Source: a virus. Taken from it: 64,000 bases of DNA. The stretch covers positions 62,001 to 126,000 of the IMG/VR virus record IMGVR_UViG_3300048597_000634; one strand, given 5' to 3'. The position numbers were made by a program, and so were the translations under genes. The notes under the pieces were generated by a model. The model had not been told where the DNA came from. It searched no databases and saw nothing but the letters and a program-made list of their open reading frames with translations. Within the stretch, counting starts at the first letter, position 1; every line of letters begins with the position of its first letter. Below, one piece after another: positions 16,282-26,097 of this stretch.

Positions 16282-18849
16282 ATGAGTGTTACCAGCAGTC
16301 CTCCTAAACTAGGTTTTATAGATTTTCTATTTACCCATTTAGGCGTAGAAGAAAATCTAGCGCCTACGTTGCTTATAGACTGGGAGCTGTGTTCATACTC
16401 TGATAAAGTGCGGACGTTGTGTCTGAAATATAGACATAACGTAGAACGATTTGAAAGGCTAGAGTTTCAACCGGTAACTAATAAAGTTAAAGTTCGAGCT
16501 CCTTTAAGGGTAAATGGTGGCGCTAAGGTTAGCTCTACTTTGACTTATAGTCGGTACACGGTTGACTTTGAAGCAAGCGATGACCCCACTCAAGTTAGGA
16601 CTGCTTTATACACAGACCCTGAGGACTATAACCTTTACGTTACTAGCCGGACGGTACAGGTAGCTGAACCTACATTACAGCACGTAATCTCTGGGCAGGA
16701 CGAGGAAGAGAATAGGTACCACCAGCGGACTATAGGGTCGGTGCCTGATGTGCGCGGTGTGGCGTTAGAAGTAACAAATACACTGACTGACGCTGACGAG
16801 CCTGAGTCTATTACTAATCCTCGTTTGGTTTCTACTCGATTAGATATACCGGCTAGTAGAGATGGCTTATTGGCAGCGCCAACTATAACCCATGATACTT
16901 CTGCCAAAACGCCTATTAGTATCGCTTGGGGGCTATTATCTGCCTGCTGCTTGGGTAATGACTTGTTAGTATTACACACCTTAAAAGGATTAGTAGCGGA
17001 GTTTGGCAGGCGTTCTCTTGATAGTCCGGGCTTTGAAGAAACGTTTGCGCCGGGTGCATTAGAAGATGATTTACGTAGAGATATTAGGTATAACGCTGTT
17101 TTGGGTTGGTCTATTTGTCATGCTATCCGCTATCTAAACGATAGACGTCCTCTTAATCCCGAACTGTTAAAAGGCTCTTATGTAGAGTTCTTACCGAGAC
17201 TACGGGATTTGTTATTGTCTTTGGGCAGTTTATGCGCTGGCGCGGTGGTCGACGGTCTAGGCTGGTGTGCTGACTCTGTTGAGTATGGTGTTTATAATTA
17301 CGGGGTGTGCTCCAGAGCGGCGTCTTATTGGTCAGCTATATTCTTTAATGAATTGCTGCCTTTGGTGTATGACCAATATGTTCATTTGCAAGCAGCCAAG
17401 TTACATCTGGTTTTATACGAGTATGACCCAGATTCTAATGACTTAGACCCGTTTTTGTTTAAAGATACTGATGACCAGGTTATAGCTGACCGCGCCTGGT
17501 GGTTATGGCAAATTGAAGATGCACCGGCGGTAGCTCATCAATACCTAAAGGATAGCTACGGCGATGGCAGCCAGTTAACTGAGTATGCCAAGGCACTATC
17601 ATCTTACCTCTGGTATAACACTAAGCAGTTTGATACTGAGTCTTTGCCTGATTGGGTGTGGTCGGAGACTAAGGAGGAATATGCTTTAGGCCTATCTGCT
17701 GGTTTAGATACTAGAGAGTATCTGCCGCTTACGTGTCTTATTTATGGCTATTCATTAAAAGCGCCCGCGAACTTTGACTTAAAAGCGCACGAAGCGCAAG
17801 CATTAGTCCAGTGGGTATTGAGTCAGTTAAGGAGGATGTGGCCAACTGGACTACGTTGGGGTTCCACTGAGGTAATTAACACTACTACTTCCTTATTAGG
17901 CTCGCTGTTTAAAGCAGAGGCTTGGCTTTACTTTGACTACTACCTCACTAAGTGTTTAACAGATGACGCTAATTACCTAAGCCGAAGCCAAGGCCCGTAT
18001 AGTAAAGGTTGGTTAGACCTCTATACCATTGCAGACGCCGACCATCTAATGACGGATAGTTTTGGTAATAGTTATGTGGATGATTACATTAACCGTAACA
18101 AGACGGACATCGAGCTATTTATTAGGCTGACTCTTGGGTACAGTGACGCTCTTGTTAAATACTTAAGACCTCGCCCTTATAGTTTGTTAATAGACGATAG
18201 GTTAGTCAGTGACGCGTTGGACAACTATACAGTAGAAGTCAATCAACTCAGGGGTGACCAAGCGTTTAATGAATTAGAGCGGCGTTGTATTGTGTATCAA
18301 CCAGCGTCTAGGCAGTTAGTTAATCGTAGTTCTACACCAAACTCAGCTAGTGGGGTATTAATTAATGACTGGGGGGGATTTGGACCCCGCCGGCGTTCTG
18401 GGTTCCCTTACCGTAACCAATTGGTATCTAGCACTGAATTAGCTGCTCCAGAAGCCATCTTGAGTGTTGAGTATGATGAATTAGCTATAGTGCCTCGACT
18501 AATGTATCCGCCAGGCACGCTAGCGTCTAACAACGAAATAGACTGTTCTTATCCTGAGTGGACTAACCCTGACTTGTATGTACGGGATGGGACTATGCTC
18601 ATTAAACCGTTGGAGCAGTTTGTTCCGGTTATAGAGATATGGTTAGACCGCCCGGCGGGCCCAGATTTGAAGCCAATCTTAGATAAGTTGATTACGGCAG
18701 GTGTGACCTATGTAATTAAGTATGTTGAGTGGCATTATATTGACCCACTGCAGACTATATACATTGGAGATTTTAGGATTACAGTGGCTAGAACTTCGTT
18801 CTACCTAGATTTTTCATCCCATTACACATTGTTGCGCCGGACGTTCTAG
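16282..18849 (+). CDS. Large baseplate/tail protein, unknown family
   Basis: 855 residues from the ATG at 16282; an in-frame TTG at 16276 lies inside the preceding stop region and is less likely. The first 150 residues are beta-rich; residues 210-560 are alpha-helical and unusually rich in Trp, Tyr, Leu and Asp; the end is beta-rich again. In myovirus gene order the position after gpJ usually holds gpI or a fibre-attachment wedge protein, so this may be an oversized counterpart. No diagnostic motif seen. Confidence 0.55.
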   Translation: MSVTSSPPKLGFIDFLFTHLGVEENLAPTLLIDWELCSYSDKVRTLCLKYRHNVERFERLEFQPVTNKVKVRAPLRVNGGAKVSSTLTYSRYTVDFEASDDPTQVRTALYTDPEDYNLYVTSRTVQVAEPTLQHVISGQDEEENRYHQRTIGSVPDVRGVALEVTNTLTDADEPESITNPRLVSTRLDIPASRDGLLAAPTITHDTSAKTPISIAWGLLSACCLGNDLLVLHTLKGLVAEFGRRSLDSPGFEETFAPGALEDDLRRDIRYNAVLGWSICHAIRYLNDRRPLNPELLKGSYVEFLPRLRDLLLSLGSLCAGAVVDGLGWCADSVEYGVYNYGVCSRAASYWSAIFFNELLPLVYDQYVHLQAAKLHLVLYEYDPDSNDLDPFLFKDTDDQVIADRAWWLWQIEDAPAVAHQYLKDSYGDGSQLTEYAKALSSYLWYNTKQFDTESLPDWVWSETKEEYALGLSAGLDTREYLPLTCLIYGYSLKAPANFDLKAHEAQALVQWVLSQLRRMWPTGLRWGSTEVINTTTSLLGSLFKAEAWLYFDYYLTKCLTDDANYLSRSQGPYSKGWLDLYTIADADHLMTDSFGNSYVDDYINRNKTDIELFIRLTLGYSDALVKYLRPRPYSLLIDDRLVSDALDNYTVEVNQLRGDQAFNELERRCIVYQPASRQLVNRSSTPNSASGVLINDWGGFGPRRRSGFPYRNQLVSSTELAAPEAILSVEYDELAIVPRLMYPPGTLASNNEIDCSYPEWTNPDLYVRDGTMLIKPLEQFVPVIEIWLDRPAGPDLKPILDKLITAGVTYVIKYVEWHYIDPLQTIYIGDFRITVARTSFYLDFSSHYTLLRRTF

Positions 18850-18895
18850 CCACTAGGTTATTGGTAGATGAGTGCAGTAGTGAGGTCGAGCTCTA

Positions 18896-19132
18896 ATGAT
18901 CAATTCGGAAAATATATTTCCGGTAGTGGCTGTGGGTGGTGGGTGCGCTGTTATGGTGAGCGCCGCACTAATAATAGCTTTTAAACCTAATCCCCCTGAT
19001 AGTGTCAGAGATTTGATCGTAGGTGGTGGTGGTGTAGCTGCATTGGGTGGTACTGCCTATGGGATTACTTATTCACAGACTAATAACAGAAAACCTACTA
19101 CACGTAAGAAAGCCACTCCTCCCGGCCCTTAA
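18896..19132 (+). CDS. Two-helix membrane protein, holin candidate
   Basis: 78 residues with two hydrophobic segments (about 8-28 and 40-58, both Gly-rich) joined by a short FKPNPPDS turn, ending in a basic Lys/Arg-rich tail. This is the layout of class II holins, which would let the endolysin reach the wall. The endolysin gene itself lies far away at 60948 on the other strand, so pairing is not shown by position. A structural membrane protein is the main alternative. Confidence 0.45.
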   Translation: MINSENIFPVVAVGGGCAVMVSAALIIAFKPNPPDSVRDLIVGGGGVAALGGTAYGITYSQTNNRKPTTRKKATPPGP

Positions 19133-19247
19133 AGCATGATTAGACCTATTCGTAGATTATGAAGGTCAGACTAAGTTGGTAATGCAACGAACGTCATTTA
19201 TTATGAGTTTCTCAACGCGCTGGAGTTTGTCAAGGAGGGCCTTCTAG
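19133..19247 (+). promoter_or_regulatory. Leader with consensus Shine-Dalgarno site deciding a GTG start
   Basis: A 115-bp gap. AAGGAGG at 19232-19238 stands 9 bases before the GTG at 19248 and is among the strongest ribosome binding sites in the window, where many genes have none. No clear -35/-10 pair seen. Confidence 0.6.
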
Positions 19248-19712
19248 GTGGCTAATATCAGGGCTATAGACATTGATAATACTAGCCTTGTTTACCTTAA
19301 AGCTAAAGGTGTCGGCGAGGACAATGACCCGTTTGTTTCTGTCTTCCAACAAGAATTCCCTGACATCCTAAGTTTTAGAGATGCGTCTCTATCTATAACA
19401 CCAGTGCAAGTTAAAGCCGGCGCCGTGGAATTATTAGCGTGGAATATTATTAACCTTAATACTACGTGCTCCTATGTAAAGTTCTATGACTCCCTTGCCC
19501 CGGCAGTAACTGTCGGCACTACTGTCCCTAAGCTGACCCTTATGATACCTCCAGGTAATTTAGTCGTGCCTGGGGTGTTTTATATGGACCCTTCGTTAAT
19601 AGCCCACGAAAGCTTTACCTCTGGGTTGACGGTAGCAGCCACGTCCGGTCTAGCAGATGACAATAATACCGCCGTTTTTAGCCCAATCCATATAAATTTG
19701 AGGTACCGGTAA
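19248..19712 (+). CDS. Fibre-module virion protein of unknown function
   Basis: 154 residues from a GTG start chosen because of the AAGGAGG site upstream. A beta-sandwich-like sequence with no signal peptide. Segments such as LLAWNIINLN, YVKFYDS and LMIPPGNLVVPG resemble small head or tail decoration proteins often found beside cyanophage fibre genes, but this is only an impression. It precedes the fibre gene by 5 bases. Confidence 0.55.
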   Translation: MANIRAIDIDNTSLVYLKAKGVGEDNDPFVSVFQQEFPDILSFRDASLSITPVQVKAGAVELLAWNIINLNTTCSYVKFYDSLAPAVTVGTTVPKLTLMIPPGNLVVPGVFYMDPSLIAHESFTSGLTVAATSGLADDNNTAVFSPIHINLRYR

Positions 19713-19717
19713 TAGTC

Positions 19718-21931
19718 ATGGGATTATATTATTCTCCTGTTTCTAATATGGGTGTCGACAACAATGGTGTTGTCGACGATTCTGAACGCTTAGGCGGGCA
19801 ACTACCTAGTCATTACTTAACTAAAACTGAGTATGATATCCTTACTGCTAACAGAATTTATTATGTAGACCCAGATAACGGTGATGATTCGAATACTGGG
19901 TTAGATGGTGCTCCGTTCGCTACGTTAGCAAAAGCTATTAGTATATTATCTACTTTAGACGCTAATGGTTTTTTAGTTAGGGTTTATTTCAGCGGCACCC
20001 ATGATATACCTGAGTCTGGCTGGACAATTATGCCCCCTTCTCGTTGTAGGGAGCTAATTATTACGGGGGATGACCGGGATACTACCCTGCTACGATATAC
20101 TGCCGGCTCTGATGAGTATTGTTTTAGGATTCGGAGTAATTCGTCTATCGTCGAGCTCTCTGACTTTTCTATAGTTTACGAAGAGGTAGAAGACCATTCA
20201 TATTGGACGACTCCTATCTACGCTAGTGGTCAAGGTGAGTTAAATATAGAATACGTAAAATTTAATATCCCACTTGCAGGAGAGACTACCTGTATTGAGC
20301 TGAATGGCTCTGTAACTTCTCAAATACAGGATTGCCAAGTAGTAGGCAATTTGGCTAATAACAGCACTGGAGGATACTTCGTAAACTTAGATGACCGCAC
20401 TAGGGCTAATGTCAGGTGGATTCAACTTGAAGAGCCTAACCTTTATAGTGTATTTAGCATTGATGACCAATCTATTTTAACGTTTGATTCAGTCGAAGGC
20501 ACTTTACCTCCTAATACTAGAAGATTTAGTCAGTATGGCGATAGTAGGCTCTTGGGTTCTTTTACTAGTAGCATCAGCGGTGGGCTGCCTGGTTACGTTT
20601 CGTTAAACAACGCTCAGTATGATTATGAGCAGAGAGACAAAGTTAACTGGGATTCCGAGTATACGATTAGAGACTACGATAAGAATACTGTCTTAGTAAG
20701 AACGGAGCCGGGCGACATTGATTATATTATCCCTACCGAAGCCAGCGGTTACTTAGCAGATGGTTTTACTGTAAGAATTCAGCGTGGGTCTACTGGTGAT
20801 GTAACAGTCATCCCGCAGGCTGGCGTAACTATAAATGGTGCGTCAGATAATATTCCTTTGTCCGCTTTAGGCGACTGCTTTACCTTACGTAAGGTTGAGA
20901 ATAATAAGTGGGAAACACTTTACGACCGTCCTACCAGTAAAGTTAAGTGGTCTGACGTTATAGAAGTCGATGGAGCCCTTATTAAAGACCTGTATGAGGA
21001 CGAGCCAGACACTAATGCCTTTACTGATGCTGAAAAGACTAAACTGGCTGATACTGAGGTAACTAGTCAGTTAAACAGTAGAGACACGGCGAATAGAAAT
21101 AGAGCTAATCATACTGGCACTCAGGTTATAAGCACCGTTAGTGGTTTACAGATAGCTCTAGATGGTAAGCAGCCTGTCGGTAACTATGCCACTTTAACAG
21201 ACGGAAAAGTAACCGCTAGTCAATTGCCGCCATTTGTTGGTGAATCTCCCAGTAGCACTGATGCTGTTCCAGAAGGTGCAACTAATCTATACTTCACCAA
21301 CGCACGGGCATTATTAGCTGTTACTTGGTCAACTTTAACGGGGATTCCCGCGTGGATTGGTAGTGCTACATCGTTTGGTCAATCATTAATTACAGCGGCA
21401 AATGCTGGTGCGGTTAAAACGCTGCTATCGTTATCAAAGGCTGATGTAGGACTAAGTAATGTAAATAACACGAGTGACCTGGCTAAGCCAATCTCTACGG
21501 CAACGCAGGCAGCGTTAGATTTAAAGTTAAATATCGCCGACGCAACAACAATCGTAGAAACAATTGCCGTCCACCTATCCGACAACGTTACTCCCGTTGC
21601 TCCTGCCACTGCGGTTGAATATTATTTCCTTGAATACAATCTAGACTTAACTGGTGTTGGTTTTAAGTCACCAATCCAAGCACCTACTGGAAGCAATGCA
21701 ATAGTTAGGGTTCTGTATAACGCTGATGGTAATACGGCTGGTACTTTTACCAATATATTTACCTCGGCTGATTCTCTGACTATCCCCGCTGGCTCTACAA
21801 GTGTGGGGTTGTTAGTCCCCGATACTACGTCTCTTGCAAGCGGTGGGGTACTTCGGTTTGATATTCAGCAGGTTGGTGCAACTAATACTGGTCGAGGCTA
21901 TCGAGTTACTTTACAGGGGACGAGGAGTTAA
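19718..21931 (+). CDS. Tail fibre/tailspike with predicted beta-helix
   Basis: 737 residues. The N-terminus (about 1-45) is a fibre-attachment type segment ending in RLGGQLPSHYL. Residues about 48-300 start with YYVDPDNGDDSNTG and FATLAKAI, the classic opening of right-handed beta-helix tailspikes related to pectate lyases. Residues about 440-620 hold phage fibre repeats (FTDAEKTKLADTE; ADVGLSNVNNTSD; TQAALDLKLN). The last 110 residues form a beta-sandwich tip. It would contact the cell envelope, perhaps with glycan binding. The adhesin gene follows after 2 bases. Confidence 0.7.
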   Translation: MGLYYSPVSNMGVDNNGVVDDSERLGGQLPSHYLTKTEYDILTANRIYYVDPDNGDDSNTGLDGAPFATLAKAISILSTLDANGFLVRVYFSGTHDIPESGWTIMPPSRCRELIITGDDRDTTLLRYTAGSDEYCFRIRSNSSIVELSDFSIVYEEVEDHSYWTTPIYASGQGELNIEYVKFNIPLAGETTCIELNGSVTSQIQDCQVVGNLANNSTGGYFVNLDDRTRANVRWIQLEEPNLYSVFSIDDQSILTFDSVEGTLPPNTRRFSQYGDSRLLGSFTSSISGGLPGYVSLNNAQYDYEQRDKVNWDSEYTIRDYDKNTVLVRTEPGDIDYIIPTEASGYLADGFTVRIQRGSTGDVTVIPQAGVTINGASDNIPLSALGDCFTLRKVENNKWETLYDRPTSKVKWSDVIEVDGALIKDLYEDEPDTNAFTDAEKTKLADTEVTSQLNSRDTANRNRANHTGTQVISTVSGLQIALDGKQPVGNYATLTDGKVTASQLPPFVGESPSSTDAVPEGATNLYFTNARALLAVTWSTLTGIPAWIGSATSFGQSLITAANAGAVKTLLSLSKADVGLSNVNNTSDLAKPISTATQAALDLKLNIADATTIVETIAVHLSDNVTPVAPATAVEYYFLEYNLDLTGVGFKSPIQAPTGSNAIVRVLYNADGNTAGTFTNIFTSADSLTIPAGSTSVGLLVPDTTSLASGGVLRFDIQQVGATNTGRGYRVTLQGTRS

Positions 21932-21933
21932 TT

Positions 21934-22965
21934 ATGGCTACTACGATTATTAATAACTTTATCAGCCCCCGCAGTCCGTTTGAAATGGTTATCAAGACTA
22001 ACAATCTATCGACGGGCAGTACGGCGAATAATCAATTCCGTATTCCCCATTACCCTACGGGCACATATAACTACAAGGTGGACTGGGGTGATGGTGTAGT
22101 TGAAGAAGTTAGGGGGAATACTTCGCCAACGCATACCTATCCTAGTGTTGGGACTTACAATGTGAAAATCTGGGGAATATTTGCCGGGATTTATTTTAAT
22201 AATAGTGGAGATAGATTAAAGCTCCTTCAGATAATTAGTGCAGACAGACGAAATAAGCAGACAGCATTTAATCGTTCTTATAGACGGTGCGATAACTTAG
22301 TGGGCGACTTATCCAATTGGGATGTGAGCAATGGTACTGATTTTTCTTATATGTTCAATGCCGCAACCTCATTCAATAGTGACTTATCTAATTGGGATGT
22401 GAGCAATGGTATTGATTTTACTGCTATGTTCTTTAACACAACATCATTCAATGATGACTTATCCAATTGGGATGTGAGCAATGGTACCAATTTTTCTTAT
22501 ATGTTTAATGGCGCAACATCATTCAATGGTGACTTATCCAATTGGGATGCGAGCAATGGTACCAATTTTTCTTATATGTTCTTTAACGCAACATCATTCA
22601 ATGGTGACTTATCCAATTGGGATGCGAGCAATGGTACCAATTTTTCTTATATGTTCAATGGCGCAGCATCATTTAGTAACTTCCCTCCAGGTTTTTTTGA
22701 CAACTGGACTGCCACTCCAGCTCTTTTGTGTTTTCTGGGAACGTGGGATGGTTGTACTTCTTTGACTGCTCAATCAGTAGAAAACATCTTGGTTAGCATC
22801 GACACCAGTGCGCGCAGTGCTCCGGCTGGTGCAACGGGAGTCCAAGCGGACATAACAATTGACTACAACACAGCAACTGGATCGCTATCAACCGCTACTA
22901 ATACCGCAATCACTAACCTTAAAGCAAAGGGTTGGAAACCTAAAATTAATAATGTTTATGTCTAA
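21934..22965 (+). CDS. Repeat adhesin: PKD-like domain plus BspA/DUF285-type repeats
   Basis: 343 residues, ATG preceded by GAGGAG. Residues about 25-80 resemble a PKD domain (YKVDWGDGVVEE, then THTYPSVGTYNVKIWG). Residues about 125-250 are five 25-residue repeats of the form D-LSNWDVSNGT-FSYMF-N-A-SF, the signature of DUF285/BspA-like surface proteins of bacteria. Such modules mediate binding to other cells or to host surface molecules. Its place between a fibre and a fibre chaperone suggests an exchangeable receptor-binding tip. The repeats are near-identical at DNA level, so copy number may vary between relatives. Confidence 0.75.
   Translation: MATTIINNFISPRSPFEMVIKTNNLSTGSTANNQFRIPHYPTGTYNYKVDWGDGVVEEVRGNTSPTHTYPSVGTYNVKIWGIFAGIYFNNSGDRLKLLQIISADRRNKQTAFNRSYRRCDNLVGDLSNWDVSNGTDFSYMFNAATSFNSDLSNWDVSNGIDFTAMFFNTTSFNDDLSNWDVSNGTNFSYMFNGATSFNGDLSNWDASNGTNFSYMFFNATSFNGDLSNWDASNGTNFSYMFNGAASFSNFPPGFFDNWTATPALLCFLGTWDGCTSLTAQSVENILVSIDTSARSAPAGATGVQADITIDYNTATGSLSTATNTAITNLKAKGWKPKINNVYV
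22306..22680 (+). repeat. Five tandem 75-bp repeats in the adhesin gene
   Basis: Units start at 22306, 22381, 22456, 22531 and 22606, each opening GACTTATC(C/T)AATTGGG. The third, fourth and fifth are nearly identical. All are in frame and code the 25-residue BspA-like unit. Confidence 0.95.
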
Positions 22966-23455
22966 AATTCTTTACTCTCAATCAACTCAACAAACCTTTG
23001 GTTATCCCCGTAGTGATAACGAGCCTATTGTCGGGCTAGACCCTGATTTTCTGGTGTTAACCCAAGTGGAAACTACACCGCCGGAGATAACAGAAAGCCA
23101 GTCGTTATCTAGTAGTTATGAAGTGGACTTAGATTCACTAGAATATGTGCAACAGTGGACGGTGGTGGATAATCCATTACAACCTGATTGGGATGGGTTT
23201 AATGGTGCAATGCTACAAGATGTTGCATTTAATCAAACAACAGGGGCAGTGATGGGGGTTGCCCCTAGTGTGGCGTTAGCTCTGCCTGCAGCTTTGGCAC
23301 AGGTTTCTACTAACGGAGTCAATGCTTTTGGTTTAGTGTTCAATGCATTCTGTGCGGCAGGGAGTGTGAGTGTTGTACAAAGGAGTGAGTGGGCAAGTAT
23401 TGCTGAAACGTATAGTTTGCCCGCCGACTTCGTAAACATAGTTAGGGGTACATAA
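22961..23455 (+). CDS. Tail-fibre assembly chaperone-like protein (copy 1)
   Basis: 164 residues from the ATG at 22961, which overlaps the adhesin stop (ATGTCTAA). N-terminus short and polar, middle with a Gly-containing strand and an Ala-rich helix; the C-terminus has RSEWASIAETYSLPADFVNI. The protein at 63185 ends with the same pattern (R-x-EWA-x-x-A, then LPA-x-FV-x-I-x-RG) and also follows a fibre gene directly. I infer that both are fibre chaperones or tip-associated proteins; no known family is certain. Confidence 0.5.
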   Translation, partial: SKILYSQSTQQTFGYPRSDNEPIVGLDPDFLVLTQVETTPPEITESQSLSSSYEVDLDSLEYVQQWTVVDNPLQPDWDGFNGAMLQDVAFNQTTGAVMGVAPSVALALPAALAQVSTNGVNAFGLVFNAFCAAGSVSVVQRSEWASIAETYSLPADFVNIVRGT

Positions 23456-23465
23456 GCTAAAAACA

Positions 23466-24299
23466 ATGGACTATCTCAATCCACTATCTGCCACTCCACA
23501 AATTATTATCGGTAATCCTGCTACTGGGCAAGGTGCTGATGATACAGCGCAGGCATTTCGTAAATATAACGCTCATACCCACCGCACCTACAGCCCTGAT
23601 GACTTTAGGGCCTACCATATATCATTAGGCGACCGGGTTTATGTATATGACGAAGACGACGTCTCAGTATTTGACATAGTAGATGCCCCGGTCATTACTA
23701 CCCTCAATCCTGATTATTTAATCGTCAGTGTTACTTGCACCACCAACCTTAGTAACACCAAGCTCTATGTTGGCGCCCCTAAAAACTCTCCTGACTCACC
23801 GCCGGTAATCATCTGGGGTGTTCAGTTAACTTTAGGCTCTAACGTCATTGAATTTAACCCGGCTATAGACCGCGCGGGCTTCTTAGATTCACGCCAAGTA
23901 GAAGCTCTAAGTTCATTCCAAACTAGTCAACTGTTTTACCTAAACATCGCTGAGTATCCAGAAGAACCTGACCCATTAGACTTGCCGGTTATAGTCATTC
24001 ACACTCCGAAGGTCATAGCTGTGCGGGCACTTAGTGTACAACTACAGTTTAATGGCGCTGGTGAAGGTAATCTTACATTAGCCTCCTACGACCCAGAACT
24101 AGATACGACTAAGATACTAGACAGTCAACCTTTATTAGTTACTAGTCAGTATACTAATAGAGTGTACTTAGACAATCCTTTGGATGTTATCGAACCTGAA
24201 GAGGACTTAAGGTTATTAGTTAACTCCTTGGTGTTGCCAGAGGATGTCTATAGTGTGTATTTGAACGTGACCTTTGAGTTTCAAAGACTGATAACGTAA
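23466..24299 (+). CDS. Virion-module protein of unknown function
   Basis: 277 residues, beta-rich with many Val/Asp/Pro, no Cys cluster or membrane segment. It overlaps the large terminase start (TAATG at 24297-24301) and so is coupled to it. In many phages this slot holds a small terminase or fibre accessory protein, but I see no HTH and do not call it a small terminase. Confidence 0.5.
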   Translation: MDYLNPLSATPQIIIGNPATGQGADDTAQAFRKYNAHTHRTYSPDDFRAYHISLGDRVYVYDEDDVSVFDIVDAPVITTLNPDYLIVSVTCTTNLSNTKLYVGAPKNSPDSPPVIIWGVQLTLGSNVIEFNPAIDRAGFLDSRQVEALSSFQTSQLFYLNIAEYPEEPDPLDLPVIVIHTPKVIAVRALSVQLQFNGAGEGNLTLASYDPELDTTKILDSQPLLVTSQYTNRVYLDNPLDVIEPEEDLRLLVNSLVLPEDVYSVYLNVTFEFQRLIT

Positions 24300-26077
24300 T
24301 GGCTAGTGTTAAGGGCTTTGATAGTTTAGCGGACAACTTCTTTGGGGACTTCTTAGAAGACCTGAGTCAGGAGTTTTCGGCTAACTATCGGGCTAGTAAC
24401 ATTATTGAGTTTTTAGAGACTGAGGTAGATATAGAGTCTTGGTTGGGCCCGGGCGGTAAGCTTAATGAACGGCAGATAATACTATTGAAAACATATGATG
24501 GCTTACCACTAACTGAGAGTGAAATAGCTTATATTCAAGCTTGGCGCGCGCTAGACCGTACAACCTATGACCTAGAAATGGGTCCTAGAAAAAGACAGTC
24601 ATTTGTACTAGAATCTGGTCGTGGCTCGGGGAAAACTTTTCTCGGAGCTGTTATCATCGGGTATGAATGGTATAGGCTTTGTATGCTTCCTAATCCCCAA
24701 CAATTCTTTGGTGTAGCCAGCTCCACCTTAATAAGTATATACTGCCTGGCACCTGCAGCCAGTCAAGTTAAGAAAACTATCTTTGGACAAGCGCGGGCAT
24801 TCCTTAACTACATCCCTAAAGTCAAAAGACTAATAGACAACAAAGATATAATAATAGGTGAAGAAGAAATTAAATATCACGACAAGCTACTCTACATATA
24901 TGCAGGTAACTCTAAGGGTTCTAGTCAAGTAGGGTCTAGGGTTATTCTACTAGTCATGGATGAAGTGGCCCGTTTTGAGAATAAGGATGGTAAGTCTAAC
25001 GCTTTAGAGTTATGGTCTAACGTAGGTGTATCTGGTATAACCTTTGGGGAACATGCTCGCCGCGTCGCCATTAGTAGTGCCTGGCGAGAAGGAGATGCCA
25101 TACAACGGTTATACACCGCCGCCAAGGCAGAGGACTCTTGGATAGGCTTCAGATTCCGTACTTGGGATGTAAATCCTACAATGGACCGTAATAACTCTAT
25201 TGTGGCTTCTGAGTATGTATTGAATCCGGCGTCAGCCCGCCTTGAATTTGAGGGTGACCGCACTACCTCAGCTTACACCTACTTCAGTGAAAACGAGGTG
25301 TTAGCCGCCACAGTAGGTAGGTCGGTCATTAAGATTGAGCCTATGCAAGCCATGCCGGACAAAATGGTTCGGCTACAGCTATCTAGCATCGAGAAAGATT
25401 ATAGCCACCCTACTTATATGCACTTAGACCCAGCATTCGTTAAAGACGCCTATGCTATGGCATTTGGTCATGGAGAGCGTCGAGATGACCAGGACGTAGT
25501 GGTTATTGATGGATTAGCCGCTTGGGAGCCTGAGGGTGGCTCTGTAGTGAGTATCATTAATGTTTATGACATCATCACTACTATCCACGCTGCTAGACCT
25601 ATTCATAAGCTAACTACAGACCATGCCCAACAACATGAGACCATCCAACGTCTAAGGCTGCTTGGTATCAATGCTAGTAGTCGGTTTTGGAGTAATAGGG
25701 TCCAAGTAGAAATCTATGACTTTACGAGGAAGTTAGTTCACGAAGGGCGGCTGATACTGCCTAAGGATTCCTACTGGACTGCTTTACTGAAGTCGGAGAT
25801 GATGGGCATCATTTATGATACCGAACGAGGCAAGATAAACCACCCCCCAGATGGCACAAAAGACCTAATAGACGCCGTAGCTTCTGTTGCATGGGAGATT
25901 GCCGGCGCGCCCACAGCGGCTAAAGCATTGCCTAGGATGGTAGGTAGACCGTCTGTAATGAAGTCTAAAGTCAGGGATTGGGGGTCTGACTCTCAGCGCC
26001 GCTCTTTAGTAAGACAAGCTAGAACTAAGGGGCACGGCTTTAGTGATGACTTCGACGATGGCGGCTTCGGTTTTTAA
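24299..26077 (+). CDS. Terminase large subunit
   Basis: 592 residues. The packaging ATPase has Walker A GRGSGKT at 107-113 and Walker B VILLVMDE at 215-222 (Asp221, Glu222). The C-terminal RNase H-type nuclease shows HLDPAF (around residue 377-382), THDHxxx-like acidic strand TTDHAQQ, and the last acidic motif DGTKDLIDAVAS. It cuts concatemers and pumps DNA into the prohead. The length is usual for the family. Unusually, it lies between fibre genes and the tape measure, not beside the portal, which is not in this window. Confidence 0.9.
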   Translation: MASVKGFDSLADNFFGDFLEDLSQEFSANYRASNIIEFLETEVDIESWLGPGGKLNERQIILLKTYDGLPLTESEIAYIQAWRALDRTTYDLEMGPRKRQSFVLESGRGSGKTFLGAVIIGYEWYRLCMLPNPQQFFGVASSTLISIYCLAPAASQVKKTIFGQARAFLNYIPKVKRLIDNKDIIIGEEEIKYHDKLLYIYAGNSKGSSQVGSRVILLVMDEVARFENKDGKSNALELWSNVGVSGITFGEHARRVAISSAWREGDAIQRLYTAAKAEDSWIGFRFRTWDVNPTMDRNNSIVASEYVLNPASARLEFEGDRTTSAYTYFSENEVLAATVGRSVIKIEPMQAMPDKMVRLQLSSIEKDYSHPTYMHLDPAFVKDAYAMAFGHGERRDDQDVVVIDGLAAWEPEGGSVVSIINVYDIITTIHAARPIHKLTTDHAQQHETIQRLRLLGINASSRFWSNRVQVEIYDFTRKLVHEGRLILPKDSYWTALLKSEMMGIIYDTERGKINHPPDGTKDLIDAVASVAWEIAGAPTAAKALPRMVGRPSVMKSKVRDWGSDSQRRSLVRQARTKGHGFSDDFDDGGFGF

Positions 26078-26097
26078 CGGTTCTAAACAGACTAACT

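Noticed and set aside
22306-22680. CRISPR array
   Set aside because: The repeats are 75 bp with no spacers and code in frame for a 25-residue protein repeat.
22481-22765. ORF in another frame of the adhesin repeats
   Set aside because: A shadow created by the tandem DNA repeats in the real frame.
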